Origin: Syntrophomonas zehnderi OL-4
GTDB taxonomy: Bacteria; Bacillota; Syntrophomonadia; Syntrophomonadales; Syntrophomonadaceae
Direction of reading: 5' to 3'
Assembly: GCF_000983115.1 (NCBI RefSeq)
Contig: NZ_CGIH01000028.1
Location: 1-61,515, forward strand
Length of the DNA: 61,515 nt
The notes beneath the pieces were generated by a model. That model was not told the origin of the DNA. It did no database searches and saw nothing but the letters and a program-made list of their open reading frames with translations. Of the stretch, positions 1 through 8,747 are shown one piece after another (position 1 is the stretch's first letter; each line of letters begins with the position of its first letter). A program made the position numbers and the translations under genes.

Positions 1-168
1 AGCATCCGCATTCAGGCCAAACTAACAGCCCTGGCGGTAAACTTAAAGCGGATAGCCAAACTGGTATCCGCTTCAAAAGGGTTATCTTCGTTTATTTTGA
101 GGTTTTTATCCTGCCGGTTACAGATTAACCTACCTGATGGGCTGTGGGTAGCCGCCAGGGCGGCTTAA
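1..168 (+). CDS. transposase, C-terminal fragment (5' part outside window)
   Basis: The frame is open from the first base to a TAA at 166-168 and gives 55 residues rich in basic and hydrophobic positions (IQAKLTALAVNLKRIAKLV near the start). This resembles the C-terminal tail of DDE transposases of the IS1182 type, where such a segment follows the last catalytic residue. The call is from memory of the family; no catalytic residue is inside the window. The sequence just after the stop (CGAACCGTCCCC near 192-203) could be the element's terminal repeat, but only one end is visible. It suggests that the accessory region continues left of this window. Confidence 0.5.
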   Translation, partial: SIRIQAKLTALAVNLKRIAKLVSASKGLSSFILRFLSCRLQINLPDGLWVAARAA

Positions 169-488
169 AAGGGTTGCTTTTTCAGTGATCTCGAACCGTC
201 CCCTTGACACCAGATGGTAGAATATTTGTCTAATGACTCAATGATTGATACAATTTAACGATTTGTCCGAGTTCTCTGTTAGGGGTGTGCATTTTTGAAA
301 AGGGGGTGCATAAATCCCTCGTGTGGGAGTTTTAACTCCTTCTTTGGTTTAAGTTCACTGCTGTGCTGAATTTATTTCCTTTTGGATTATTAGTCGAAAG
401 GCCCACTGTCTGGTAGTACCAATGGGATTATTTCTTCTAAACAACCTTCAATAAAGTTCAACTACCCACAAATCCTACATAATAAATC
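169..488. other. gene-free stretch after the transposase
   Basis: No convincing reading frame is present. The first 35 bases may hold the end of the insertion sequence. The stretch contains two short G-rich direct copies, GGGGTGTGCAT (282-292) and GGGGGTGCAT (304-313), and a small hairpin around 320-340. The 11-base string at 282-292 recurs at 55679-55689, beside the tmRNA gene. The stop end of the next, leftward-reading gene follows at 489, so any terminator for that gene would also lie here, but I see no strong stem with a T run. Confidence 0.4.
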
Positions 489-956
489 TTAATATAGCCG
501 ATTGGATTTAATTTGCAGAGCATTATTTCTACCCCCACCCATTGATATTCGGAAGGCTCTTTCACCCGATTTTCGGCTAATCGTCAACGAGTTCTTACCT
601 GCATTAATAATTTGCTGAATCTCCTCTTTATGTAATACAGCAAACTCACTGGAATTAAGCTGTTCTTTTCCACATATAAGGCCTAAAGAAAGGTGCTTCT
701 TATCACCTAGGTATTGTATCAATTCTCTGAGATCGTCATCGGAAAAAACAAACTGCCAACTTAAGTAATCCTCCCTTTTGGTAGCTATCGGTAATGAACG
801 GTATTTAACAAATAATCGGAAGTCCTCTTTGTTGGTCGTAAATTCATATACCTGCCTATCGTTGCCTCCTTCAATCAACATTGGACAGATACCATTATTG
901 AACAAGGTTGAGAGCATTGCACCATAGTAGAAATCCGCCTCTTTTAGCTTTGCCAT
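489..956 (-). CDS. unknown protein paired with the GmrSD-like nuclease
   Basis: I do not recognise this 155-residue protein. It is a soluble alpha/beta-looking protein with no membrane segment; residues 35-75 are rich in aromatic and charged positions, and the C-terminus is basic with a glycine cluster (MGGGRNN). The ATG at 956 is preferred to an upstream in-frame codon because GGGAAGGGG lies seven bases before it. It follows the DUF262 nuclease gene by about 110 bases on the same strand, so the two are probably one transcription unit and may act together. Both are AT-rich compared with the prophage next door, which suggests separate acquisition. It could be an accessory or immunity-type partner of the nuclease, but nothing in the sequence proves that. 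Confidence 0.6.
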   Translation of the reverse strand: MAKLKEADFYYGAMLSTLFNNGICPMLIEGGNDRQVYEFTTNKEDFRLFVKYRSLPIATKREDYLSWQFVFSDDDLRELIQYLGDKKHLSLGLICGKEQLNSSEFAVLHKEEIQQIINAGKNSLTISRKSGERAFRISMGGGRNNALQIKSNRLY

Positions 957-1068
957 TTTTATTCCCCTTCCCTCTTTGAAAACACGCATCCAACCAATAA
1001 ATGGTTATTTTGCAAAAGCAGTCTCCTTTTGTTGCCATAGCAATCTTTGCTTTGAAGTACTTACTCCA

Positions 1069-2766
1069 TTAGTTGCCAATAAGCAAGTTAACCAATTCTT
1101 TTTGTCTTTTCTCCAGTGTTGCAGGGTTCCATTTTTTATTCTGTTCTATAAATATTTTGTTAGCATGGAATGCATCTATCCTTTTTTTCAGATATATGCT
1201 TTTTTTCTCTTCAAAATCGAGATTACCTAGCGCACTGTTTTTCTTCTGGCTAATTAATACTAAATTAGCTAGTTTATTTGTCCATACCTGTCTCTCCTCA
1301 TCGTTAAAATCATTTCTCCATTGACTATTAGCCTTAGGATTTTGAGGGAGAACATGCTCGACAGTTATATACTTATAACCGGATAAATGCACTGTATTAT
1401 CACTAAGAAGACACTCAATTTTTAGTAACAGGTACCTGCAATACTGTTTGCCGTATACGTTACCTTGAATGTAACCTCTAAAATCAGTCTCATCTATCTT
1501 AAATAATTTCTTGTTGTCTAATAGCCTATTTATATTGCTGGCATCAGTATTATCTATGGCTTTTAAGATGTTATTCATTGCTTCCAATCTTGCAGTGGGA
1601 GTAATCCCACATACCCAGTCCCCAGTAAATTTATACTCAAGGCACTTTAGAAAAGTATCAATTTTATTAAGACCAAACTTTGCGTAATAATGCATGATCG
1701 GGGGTATCCAATCGTCGGAGCGCATGCCGATCTTCATAACGGTAACTAAGTTTTTAAACTCATTACTTAAATCATCATTTTGCAGATCGATTATTTCTTC
1801 ATATATGGTATTGTATCGATTTATTAATTCAAACGTTTCCTTCCCCAGCTTCAACTTCGATTTGGTTGGCGATTTTAAGTAATATATTTTGTCATTGAAC
1901 TCTTCAAGTAAATTTGTCCTGGCTTTATCCTGGACTAAAATAGTCCTAATAAATTGAAGGAAACGATCAAAGTCATCGCCATGCTTGCCTTCAATTTCTT
2001 CCCAGATTCTGGCATATTTTGTGACTTCCTTGTCATTTTTTAATGCGCCTATGTTTTGGGATTTCAGTATATCTGCGTTGGTTAAAGGAATTCCTCTATT
2101 GTTTAAAATTGTGAACAATCTGAATGCATCCTCTGTATTGTCAGTCGAAACATAGATAAAAAGAGCTTTGTTAAAGATAAACTTGACAAATAGCTGTAAA
2201 TCGATATGTTCTTGTTTTTCAACAAAATAATCTCTTAGGATAATAATCGCATTGGCCATATTCATTAAAGAGAGATTATCGCTTTCCCTATATTGCTCCA
2301 GTTCCTCAATTTTGGTTGTGCCATCTCTTAGAATAATAAAATTGTTTATAAAATCCTCCACTTTATCACGTATTTTATATGTGATACGCATCCTCGCAGG
2401 CACATTTTCCAAAATATCTTCTTCTTGATAAATCTTCTTATGAATCGTATTCTTGGCTTTTTCATTCTGGATCAGATCTCGAAGGACTGCCATCATAATA
2501 AAAAACGTAGTTAACCTTTGTTGGCCATCCAAGACTTCATATTCAGGAAAGGAGCTACTAATCAACCTTTTCAATACCAGGGATCCCAAAAAATATTCAC
2601 TATCTGGTTTGTTTTCGAAAGCGAAAAACAAGTCCTCTGCAAGTTCATTAACATTGTCCGTTTGCCATACATAGGATCTTTGATATTCAGGAATAATAAA
2701 CCAGAAATCTTCCGAGAAGATTTTCTGCAGTATTTCTTTATTTGCGTCGATAGTACCTGGCGGCAT
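1069..2766 (-). CDS. GmrSD-like type IV restriction nuclease (DUF262 + DUF1524)
   Basis: The N-terminal half is a DUF262/ParB-like NTPase domain: it has the hallmark DGQQR at residues 80-84 inside VLDGQQRLTTF. The C-terminal half is a DUF1524 HNH-type nuclease with the EHVLPQN histidine motif near residue 470 and a following NLVLIS...KN...LGN pattern. In the GmrSD family these two domains sit in one or two chains and cut modified (glucosylated hydroxymethyl-cytosine) phage DNA with nucleotide hydrolysis. At 565 residues it is a normal fused length. The start at 2766 is chosen over an ATG 18 bases upstream because AGGAAG is correctly spaced before it. It lies between the recombinase operon and the 155-aa protein and is probably a defence gene; its target here is unknown. 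Confidence 0.8.
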   Translation of the reverse strand: MPPGTIDANKEILQKIFSEDFWFIIPEYQRSYVWQTDNVNELAEDLFFAFENKPDSEYFLGSLVLKRLISSSFPEYEVLDGQQRLTTFFIMMAVLRDLIQNEKAKNTIHKKIYQEEDILENVPARMRITYKIRDKVEDFINNFIILRDGTTKIEELEQYRESDNLSLMNMANAIIILRDYFVEKQEHIDLQLFVKFIFNKALFIYVSTDNTEDAFRLFTILNNRGIPLTNADILKSQNIGALKNDKEVTKYARIWEEIEGKHGDDFDRFLQFIRTILVQDKARTNLLEEFNDKIYYLKSPTKSKLKLGKETFELINRYNTIYEEIIDLQNDDLSNEFKNLVTVMKIGMRSDDWIPPIMHYYAKFGLNKIDTFLKCLEYKFTGDWVCGITPTARLEAMNNILKAIDNTDASNINRLLDNKKLFKIDETDFRGYIQGNVYGKQYCRYLLLKIECLLSDNTVHLSGYKYITVEHVLPQNPKANSQWRNDFNDEERQVWTNKLANLVLISQKKNSALGNLDFEEKKSIYLKKRIDAFHANKIFIEQNKKWNPATLEKRQKELVNLLIGN

Positions 2767-2811
2767 CTCATAACACTTCCTCATTGTAGAAATTTCAAGG
2801 ATAGATAAATA

Positions 2812-2841
2812 ATAAGAAAGATTTTTCTAATCTTTTCTTAT
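2812..2841 (-). terminator. AT-rich hairpin between recombinase operon and nuclease gene
   Basis: ATAAGAAAGATT pairs with AATCTTTTCTTAT with one bulged base and a five-base loop. It sits downstream of the last recombinase gene (stop at 2926) and upstream of the DUF262 start (2766). It may end transcription of the recombinase operon or be an operator for the nuclease gene. The stem is weak because it is almost all A-T. Confidence 0.35.
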
Positions 2842-2925
2842 GATTTCGCCAAGTATTACGATCTTCCTTTGTCGAAAATTGTCTGTTTCGGTAGACTTGA
2901 TACTCTTGTGTATATATCAGCAAAT

Positions 2926-4512
2926 TTACTCCACTAAGTATTGAGGCTGTAGATTAAGCTCCAAGCCAGCTTCGTGGGATATAATATCATCAATTTGAAC
3001 CATGATTCCTGCAAGGAAAACAACCATCATACTGCCATCCACTCCAATTTCTATATGATCCAGAGTCTTAAGCATCAGCCCATAGGGTATGGATTCAATA
3101 TGCCTGACCCGCTCAACTAGTCCTATCAATTCCCTGGTACGGTAAGCCTTGAGCAAATCGTCACCTCTCACAATCTTCTGCCACTCCGGTAAATAAGTTT
3201 CTTTATTATCAACCAGCCGGTTCCATGCTTTAATGAAAGCCCGCTCCGGCTCACCGGCTGGAATCCGGATATCGGTGCATAGCATGTGCCGTTCCTCAGG
3301 GTCTTTTCTTCGTTTAATGTTGTGAGGCTTATTTGAAGGCCGGTACATCGGTTCCGGGGTAAACATCCGCCCTTCTATCTCCGCTCCCCGCTTCCCCTTA
3401 AAGGTGCTGCAGCGCCAGTACTTCTGCCCCTCTTCTCCAATTTTCTTTGATTCTAAAAGCATATAAGTACACCCACAGGTCGAGCAGATTATCTTTGCTG
3501 ACAGCGGGTGTTTCTCATTACTCCTATGGTATGTGGATATATGATGGTCCTGGCAGTATCGTTTCTGCCTTTCCAGTTCTAGCTGCACTAGCTCCCAGGT
3601 TTCCTTGTCAATAATTGCCGGGTGGGTATCTTCATAATAATATTGTGGCAGATCTCCTTTGTTTTTGACCCGCCGTTTTGTTAGATAATCGGCGTTGTAT
3701 GTCTTCTGGCACCTGGTATCGCCTTTCATCTTTTCATTGGTTAGAACCTTTAGGATATGACTGGCGCACCATTCTTTCCCGCCATGAGCTGTAGGTACGT
3801 TTTCAGCGGTTAACCTCCTGGCGATTTGGAAGGTACCGTACCCGTCCAGAAACTCCTGATAGATCCTTCTGACTATAGCCGCCTGCTCCTCGTTAATAAC
3901 CAGGTTGCCATCTTCATCCTTGTCATAGCCCAGGAATTTGCCGCTGGGGATACTCTGAACATGGCCCCGCTCATACTTGCGGCGTATGCCCCATTTAACA
4001 TTTTCCGACAATGCCAGACTCTCAGTTTGGGCCACAGCTGAGATTAGGGAGATCATTACTTCCCCCTGGCTGGTCAAACTGTGTATGTTTTCCTTCTCAA
4101 AGAATACGTCTACATTTAATGATTTCAGTTCCCTTAGGCTTTTCAAGCAGTCCAGGGTATTCCTGCCAAAGCGGGACAGGCTTTTGGTAATGATCATATC
4201 TATATGACCATCTCTGGCATCCTGCATCAGCCGGTTAAACGCTTCCCGCTTTTTTAGGTCGGTGCCGGAGATACCTTCATCAGCATAGATACCGGCAAAT
4301 ATGTAATCAGGATGTTCTTTAATATATCTCTCGTAGTAACTGGTCTGGGCATTTAAGCTGCCCATCTGTTCCTCGCTGCCGGAGGATACCCGGCAGTAGG
4401 CGGCTACTCGTTTCTTAGCCTTGTCATTCCCGGTTGCGCTTAAATCCGCCGTACTGGGCAGCGGGTATAAGACGGAAATCCTCTTGGGACCTCTTTTTTC
4501 GACCCTTGCCAT
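2926..4512 (-). CDS. large serine recombinase 1 (last of four)
   Basis: This 528-residue protein has the full large-serine-recombinase layout. The resolvase domain runs from about residue 33 with catalytic Ser43 in YCRVSSG, and has the ITKSLSRFGRN arginine helix. The 'recombinase' domain follows near 190-300, then a zinc-ribbon start (CSTCG) near 345 and a C-terminal region. These enzymes make double-strand cuts through a Ser-DNA bond at att sites and exchange strands. It starts inside the end of recombinase 2 (89-base overlap) with GAGGGGG seven bases before its ATG, so it is probably translated by its own ribosome entry within one mRNA. A normal second CxxC of the ribbon is not obvious (only a single WRC), which sets it apart from its three neighbours. 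Confidence 0.92.
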   Translation of the reverse strand: MARVEKRGPKRISVLYPLPSTADLSATGNDKAKKRVAAYCRVSSGSEEQMGSLNAQTSYYERYIKEHPDYIFAGIYADEGISGTDLKKREAFNRLMQDARDGHIDMIITKSLSRFGRNTLDCLKSLRELKSLNVDVFFEKENIHSLTSQGEVMISLISAVAQTESLALSENVKWGIRRKYERGHVQSIPSGKFLGYDKDEDGNLVINEEQAAIVRRIYQEFLDGYGTFQIARRLTAENVPTAHGGKEWCASHILKVLTNEKMKGDTRCQKTYNADYLTKRRVKNKGDLPQYYYEDTHPAIIDKETWELVQLELERQKRYCQDHHISTYHRSNEKHPLSAKIICSTCGCTYMLLESKKIGEEGQKYWRCSTFKGKRGAEIEGRMFTPEPMYRPSNKPHNIKRRKDPEERHMLCTDIRIPAGEPERAFIKAWNRLVDNKETYLPEWQKIVRGDDLLKAYRTRELIGLVERVRHIESIPYGLMLKTLDHIEIGVDGSMMVVFLAGIMVQIDDIISHEAGLELNLQPQYLVE

Positions 4513-5626
4513 AAATAACCCCCTCTACCACCACCGGTTCAGTAACTGGTGTATCCTTTACTATTTCCTGCAAAACCCCATCCGCTATCCGCATCCCCGG
4601 GCACTTGGCCTTTCCTTTACGCAGATAAGTGGCACAGATCCAGCTCACCCACCTGCGCTCATGGACCACCCTGGTTAAAGAAGCGCCGCAAAAGGGGCAG
4701 CGCAGCATGCTGCTCAAGGGATAGGCCTTCTTGCGCCTGCTCTCCCTGATTTGCTGGGCTGCTTCCCAGTCCTTACGGTCTATAATGGCGGGATGGTTGT
4801 TTTCTATGAGGTACTTGGCCCTCTGTCCCCGGTTTATGATCTGTCGGCCGTTGTCATTTACAAAGGACTTCTGCATCAGACAGTCGCCCATATATTTTTC
4901 ATTACCTATAATTCTTAAAATTCGCTGTGAGCTCCAGGGCTTTTTGGTATAGGTGGGGATGTTCTGGTCATTAAGTATCCGCGCAATTTTATACCCGGAG
5001 ATCCCCTCAAGGTACAGCCGGTAAATCTGGCGTACAATTGCTGCCTGTCCTTCATTTATTACCAAATTGCCTTGGGCATCTTTGTCATAGCCCAACAGAC
5101 GGTTGGCATCCACCATGACCTCGCCGCGCTTGCACTTATTCTCCATCGCCCACCGCACATTGCCGCGCACTGACTTCCGCTCTTCTTCGGCGACCGCGGC
5201 CAGGACCGTAAGGAGGAGCTCTCCTTCAGACTTCAAGGTATTGACCCTTTCTTCTTCAAATATGATCCCTACTCCCATATCCCTCAACTCCCGCACGTAT
5301 TTGAGCAGCATCAAGGTATTCCTGGCAAAGCGGGAGATGGATTTGGTGATGATAAGATCAATCTCATTGTTTTTAGCCTTCTCCATCATGGCTAAAAATC
5401 CGGGGCGGTTTTCTTTGGCCCCGGATATGCCGGCATCGGAATATATGCCGCAGTATTCGTAGTCTGGGTTGGATGATATTAAGTGTTTATAATATTGGGT
5501 TTGGTTTTCGAGAGAATTCATCTGCTCCCGGTGGTCGGTCGATACCCTGACATAAGCGCAGACCTTGAGCCTGGCGGGAATGAGGAGGGGAAGTTGCCGG
5601 CGGGTGATTTCGGTGATGTTTCTCAT
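4424..5626 (-). CDS. large serine recombinase 2
   Basis: At 400 residues this is the shortest of the four. Catalytic Ser29 lies in YVRVST, the ITKSISRFARN arginine helix is intact, and the recombinase domain occupies roughly 160-265. The zinc ribbon is complete (CPFCG near 310 and later cysteines in WICAT and KCPG). The long coiled-coil insertion of typical large serine integrases is missing; only about 50 residues follow the ribbon. Its ATG overlaps the stop of recombinase 3 by four bases (ATGA), which indicates translational coupling. A short C-terminus without a coiled coil may mean that it works as a partner subunit, as CcrA/CcrB do in staphylococcal cassettes; that is an inference. Confidence 0.92.
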   Translation of the reverse strand: MRNITEITRRQLPLLIPARLKVCAYVRVSTDHREQMNSLENQTQYYKHLISSNPDYEYCGIYSDAGISGAKENRPGFLAMMEKAKNNEIDLIITKSISRFARNTLMLLKYVRELRDMGVGIIFEEERVNTLKSEGELLLTVLAAVAEEERKSVRGNVRWAMENKCKRGEVMVDANRLLGYDKDAQGNLVINEGQAAIVRQIYRLYLEGISGYKIARILNDQNIPTYTKKPWSSQRILRIIGNEKYMGDCLMQKSFVNDNGRQIINRGQRAKYLIENNHPAIIDRKDWEAAQQIRESRRKKAYPLSSMLRCPFCGASLTRVVHERRWVSWICATYLRKGKAKCPGMRIADGVLQEIVKDTPVTEPVVVEGVIYGKGRKKRSQEDFRLIPAAQYGGFKRNRE

Positions 5627-7221
5627 TTCGATTCCAGTCTCCAGGGCAGTTCGGTTCCGTCTTTAAACTGAAAGACAGCTTCCTTATCTGATTTCACCAC
5701 CATGGCGTTAAGGGTGGCCGCCCACAGGCTCTCGTCAAACTCAGTTAAAAGCCGCTCTTGTTTGGATAATTCCTTGATAAAGGCTTTCATCTGGTTGCGC
5801 CGCGCATGGAGCATGGTTATGTCATTGTTTAATTCCTGACGCCTGGCCTGCAGTTCGTTATACCTGGCCACGTACCCGCTGTACCTGCGGTTGTACTCTC
5901 CTTGCTCGAGACTTAAGCGGGCGTTTTCGGCAATGAGCTTTTTTATTAACACTTCGATGGACGCGCAGTCTTCATCGATCTTGGCGATTTCTTTTTCCTG
6001 CCTCTTACAGTCGGTTATCTGGGCTATGATGTCATCGTAGTTTTTCAAAATCTCGGCTTTGTTTTCTATAAGGCTGTTGAAAGCATCAACAAACGCTTTT
6101 TTAATCTGCTCTTCTTTCAAATGCGGAGTGGTGCAGAATTCTTTCTTGCTGAACTTTTTATTGCACCGCCAGATTATATTTTCGTATTTGCTGCCGGAGT
6201 GCCACACCTTCCTGCCGTAGAAACTGCCGCAATCGCCGCATACGATTCGGCTGGCAAAGCAGCTTATGCCGCTGGTGTAGTGTCCTCCGGCTTCTCGTCT
6301 TCGGAATTCTTCCTGCACCAGTTCAAATGTCTCCGGCGGTATGATGGCGGGATGGCTGTTTTCCACATAGTACTGGGGAACCTCGCCCTCGTTGACCTTC
6401 ATCTTCTTGGTTAGAAAGTCCACTGTGAATCTTTTCTGCAGGATAGCGTCGCCCTTGTATTTTTCGTTGGTCAGGATACTTTTAACCGTGCTGTGCTGCC
6501 ATTTTTGCTTGCCGGATGGTGTGGGTATGCCCTTATTGGTAAGGTAGCTGGCAATGCCTGACGGGGTCTTGCCTTCCAAGAACATCTTGTAAATCAGGCG
6601 CACAATTTTGGCTTCCGCTTCCACGATCTGAGGCAGGCCGTCCTCGCCCTTTTCATAGCCCAGAAACCGCTTGTAGGGTAGGCTGACTTTGCCATCAGCC
6701 ATACGCTTGCGCTGGCCCCAGGTGACGTTGAGGCTCAAAGACCGGCTTTCTTCCTGAGCTAAACTGGATAAAATTGTCAGCATTAACTCTCCTTTACTGT
6801 CGAAGGTGTAAATATTCTCTATCTCAAAATATATTTCCACGCCTTTATCTTTGAGCTTCCGCACATTGGTCAGAGTATCCACCGTGTTGCGGGCGAACCT
6901 GGACACCGACTTGGTAATAATCAGGTCTATTTTGCCATCCAGCGCGTCGGCCACCATGCGCTTGAATCCGTCCCGCTTCTTGGTGCTGGTTGCCGATATT
7001 CCCTCATCGGTATAGACGTCAACAAATTCCCACTCCGGATTGGATTTTATGTACCTGGTATAATAATCGACCTGGGCTTCGTAGCTGGAAAGCTGCTCCT
7101 CACTGTCGGTCGATACCCTCGCGTAAGCCGCGACACGTTTCTTCGCTATGCTGTTGACAGCAAGCGGAGAAATTTGGCTGACTTTGGGCGGAATAACTTT
7201 TACTGCTCTTGCGGTGTTCAA
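5623..7221 (-). CDS. large serine recombinase 3 (with coiled coil)
   Basis: This 532-residue recombinase is the only one of the four with an obvious long coiled coil (about residues 405-480, with ARYNELQARRQELN repeats) after its zinc ribbon (CGDCG and WRCNKK). Catalytic Ser37 is in YARVST, and the ITKSVSRFARN helix is intact. In serine integrases the coiled coil sets directionality and synapsis of attP and attB, so this is the best candidate for the main integrase. It begins with TTG, overlapping the stop of recombinase 4 as TTGA, and GGAGGGGG stands before it. The other three copies have short or different C-termini. Confidence 0.92.
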   Translation of the reverse strand: MNTARAVKVIPPKVSQISPLAVNSIAKKRVAAYARVSTDSEEQLSSYEAQVDYYTRYIKSNPEWEFVDVYTDEGISATSTKKRDGFKRMVADALDGKIDLIITKSVSRFARNTVDTLTNVRKLKDKGVEIYFEIENIYTFDSKGELMLTILSSLAQEESRSLSLNVTWGQRKRMADGKVSLPYKRFLGYEKGEDGLPQIVEAEAKIVRLIYKMFLEGKTPSGIASYLTNKGIPTPSGKQKWQHSTVKSILTNEKYKGDAILQKRFTVDFLTKKMKVNEGEVPQYYVENSHPAIIPPETFELVQEEFRRREAGGHYTSGISCFASRIVCGDCGSFYGRKVWHSGSKYENIIWRCNKKFSKKEFCTTPHLKEEQIKKAFVDAFNSLIENKAEILKNYDDIIAQITDCKRQEKEIAKIDEDCASIEVLIKKLIAENARLSLEQGEYNRRYSGYVARYNELQARRQELNNDITMLHARRNQMKAFIKELSKQERLLTEFDESLWAATLNAMVVKSDKEAVFQFKDGTELPWRLESK

Positions 7222-8528
7222 CTCTTAAACCCCCTCCGATAGGCGAGCGCCCTTTCCCGCGCCTCAAGCTTGGCTTGTTCGGTCCAGCTAAATTTACGTG
7301 ACCGGTTTTGCCAGTAAGCCTCTTTTTCACGCCCATCATTGAATATATACAAAACCCGACCTGGGGCCGGAATAATCATCTGTTTGATTTTTTCCCGGTA
7401 AACACCCTCATTAAATTCGGCCAATCCCAATACTTCCGCGGTCAATTCCAGCAGAATATCTTCCGGAATCTGCTTGCCATGGCATGCCGCCTTGCCATGC
7501 TTGACAAAAGTGGGGCAGTTCCAGGCAGCTCGTCCCTTATTAATGATCCTTCTGTAGTTCCGACCGCAACGGGGGCATTTTATCATACCGGTAAACGGAT
7601 AGTTGTTAATGGTTTTTGGCCCGTTATTGTTTCTTCCTCGGCGCGCGGCCATAACTTCCTGGGCTTTTTGGAAGGTTGCCAGATCGATTATCGGTTCATG
7701 AGTTCCATAGGCATAATACTTGGGCAGCCTGCCTTCATTTAAAACCAGCTTCTTCGATAAGTGATCGGTGACATATTTTTTTTGCAGCAGCGCGTTGCCG
7801 GTATATTTTTCGTTCTTTATAATATCCGCCACCCGTTTGTCATTCCACGCATTGTTCCTGATTGTTCTGAGGCCTAATTGATTTAACTTGCTGGCTATCT
7901 TTTCACACCCCATGCCGCTTATGTAATCGGCAAAAATCATGCGGACGATTTCCGCCTCTTTATGGTCGACGGTTATTTCACCCTTTTTTATGTTATAGCC
8001 GTACATGAACCGCAGATTGGCAATTTCACCAGCCTGAAAGCGCTTGCGGATGCGCCACTTACAGTTTTCGCTCACTGAAAGGCTTTCCGCCTGGGCGAAA
8101 GAAGCGAGGATGGTAAGCATTAACTCGCCATCCCCGCTTAGGGAATGAATATTCTCTTTCTCAAAATACACATCCACATTGATCAGTTTCAGCTCTCGCA
8201 GGGTTTCCAGCATGGTTACGGTGTTTCGGGCAAACCGTGATATGGACTTGGTAATCACCATATCTATCTTACCGTCCCGGCAGTCGTTTAATAGCCGCTG
8301 AAACTCGGCCCGGTCATCCTTGGTGCCGGTCAGCGCCTCATCGGCGTAAACCCCCGCGAATTGCCACTCCCGATGTTTTTGAATATAATCGCTGTAATAG
8401 CTGACCTGAGCAGAGAGTGAATGAAGCATGGCATCCTTGCCGCTGGATACCCTGGCGTAAGCGGCCACCAGCTTTTTCTTAGGGATTACCGGCGCAAGCG
8501 GTTCTATTTTCCTTACAACCCGCTCCAT
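7218..8528 (-). CDS. large serine recombinase 4 (first of four)
   Basis: The 436-residue protein has catalytic Ser28 in YARVSSG, the ITKSISRFARN helix, a recombinase domain at about 160-270 and a complete zinc ribbon (CPRCG, WNCPT, ACHG). Like recombinase 2 it lacks the long coiled coil and ends soon after the ribbon. The start at 8528 is chosen over an ATG 24 bases upstream because AAGGAGGGG lies just before it. It is the first recombinase gene after the small SHOCT-like gene (57-base gap) and overlaps recombinase 3 by four bases. Confidence 0.92.
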   Translation of the reverse strand: MERVVRKIEPLAPVIPKKKLVAAYARVSSGKDAMLHSLSAQVSYYSDYIQKHREWQFAGVYADEALTGTKDDRAEFQRLLNDCRDGKIDMVITKSISRFARNTVTMLETLRELKLINVDVYFEKENIHSLSGDGELMLTILASFAQAESLSVSENCKWRIRKRFQAGEIANLRFMYGYNIKKGEITVDHKEAEIVRMIFADYISGMGCEKIASKLNQLGLRTIRNNAWNDKRVADIIKNEKYTGNALLQKKYVTDHLSKKLVLNEGRLPKYYAYGTHEPIIDLATFQKAQEVMAARRGRNNNGPKTINNYPFTGMIKCPRCGRNYRRIINKGRAAWNCPTFVKHGKAACHGKQIPEDILLELTAEVLGLAEFNEGVYREKIKQMIIPAPGRVLYIFNDGREKEAYWQNRSRKFSWTEQAKLEARERALAYRRGFKS

Positions 8529-8585
8529 ATAACCCCTCCTTTCAGACCACATGTTAACTCTGGTTTTTCGGACTTATCAAGTTAA

Positions 8586-8747
8586 TCAGCGTAGTAAGCT
8601 ACCCAATATAGGGCGATATTTATTAAGCATCATGGTGTCAATTTTCTTGTACTCTCGCTCGTTTATCAGCCCGCATTGAAACATGGCTCTGGCGATACAC
8701 AAGGTAATGTGATAGGCTTTCTCACGCTCGAACTGCTCCTGGGTCAT
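8586..8747 (-). CDS. SHOCT-like small protein, recombinase-associated
   Basis: This is a 53-residue frame that starts with ATGA overlapping the stop of the HTH/zinc protein. It reads MTQEQFEREKAYH, then IARAMFQCGLINEREYKKID and a C-terminal YRPILGSLL. The 'GLI(N/T)EREY' core is the short helical SHOCT pattern, and small proteins of this type travel with serine recombinase genes in Firmicute elements (from memory). No function is established. Its size and position directly upstream of the recombinases make it a candidate recombination directionality factor or other accessory protein. That is an inference only. Confidence 0.75.
   Translation of the reverse strand: MTQEQFEREKAYHITLCIARAMFQCGLINEREYKKIDTMMLNKYRPILGSLLR

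Noticed and set aside
976-1324. Plus-strand frames antisense to the DUF262 gene
   Set aside because: They mirror a well-supported coding region with conserved motifs and have no ribosome sites; the same holds for the long plus-strand frames opposite the phage genes between 9 and 44 kb.
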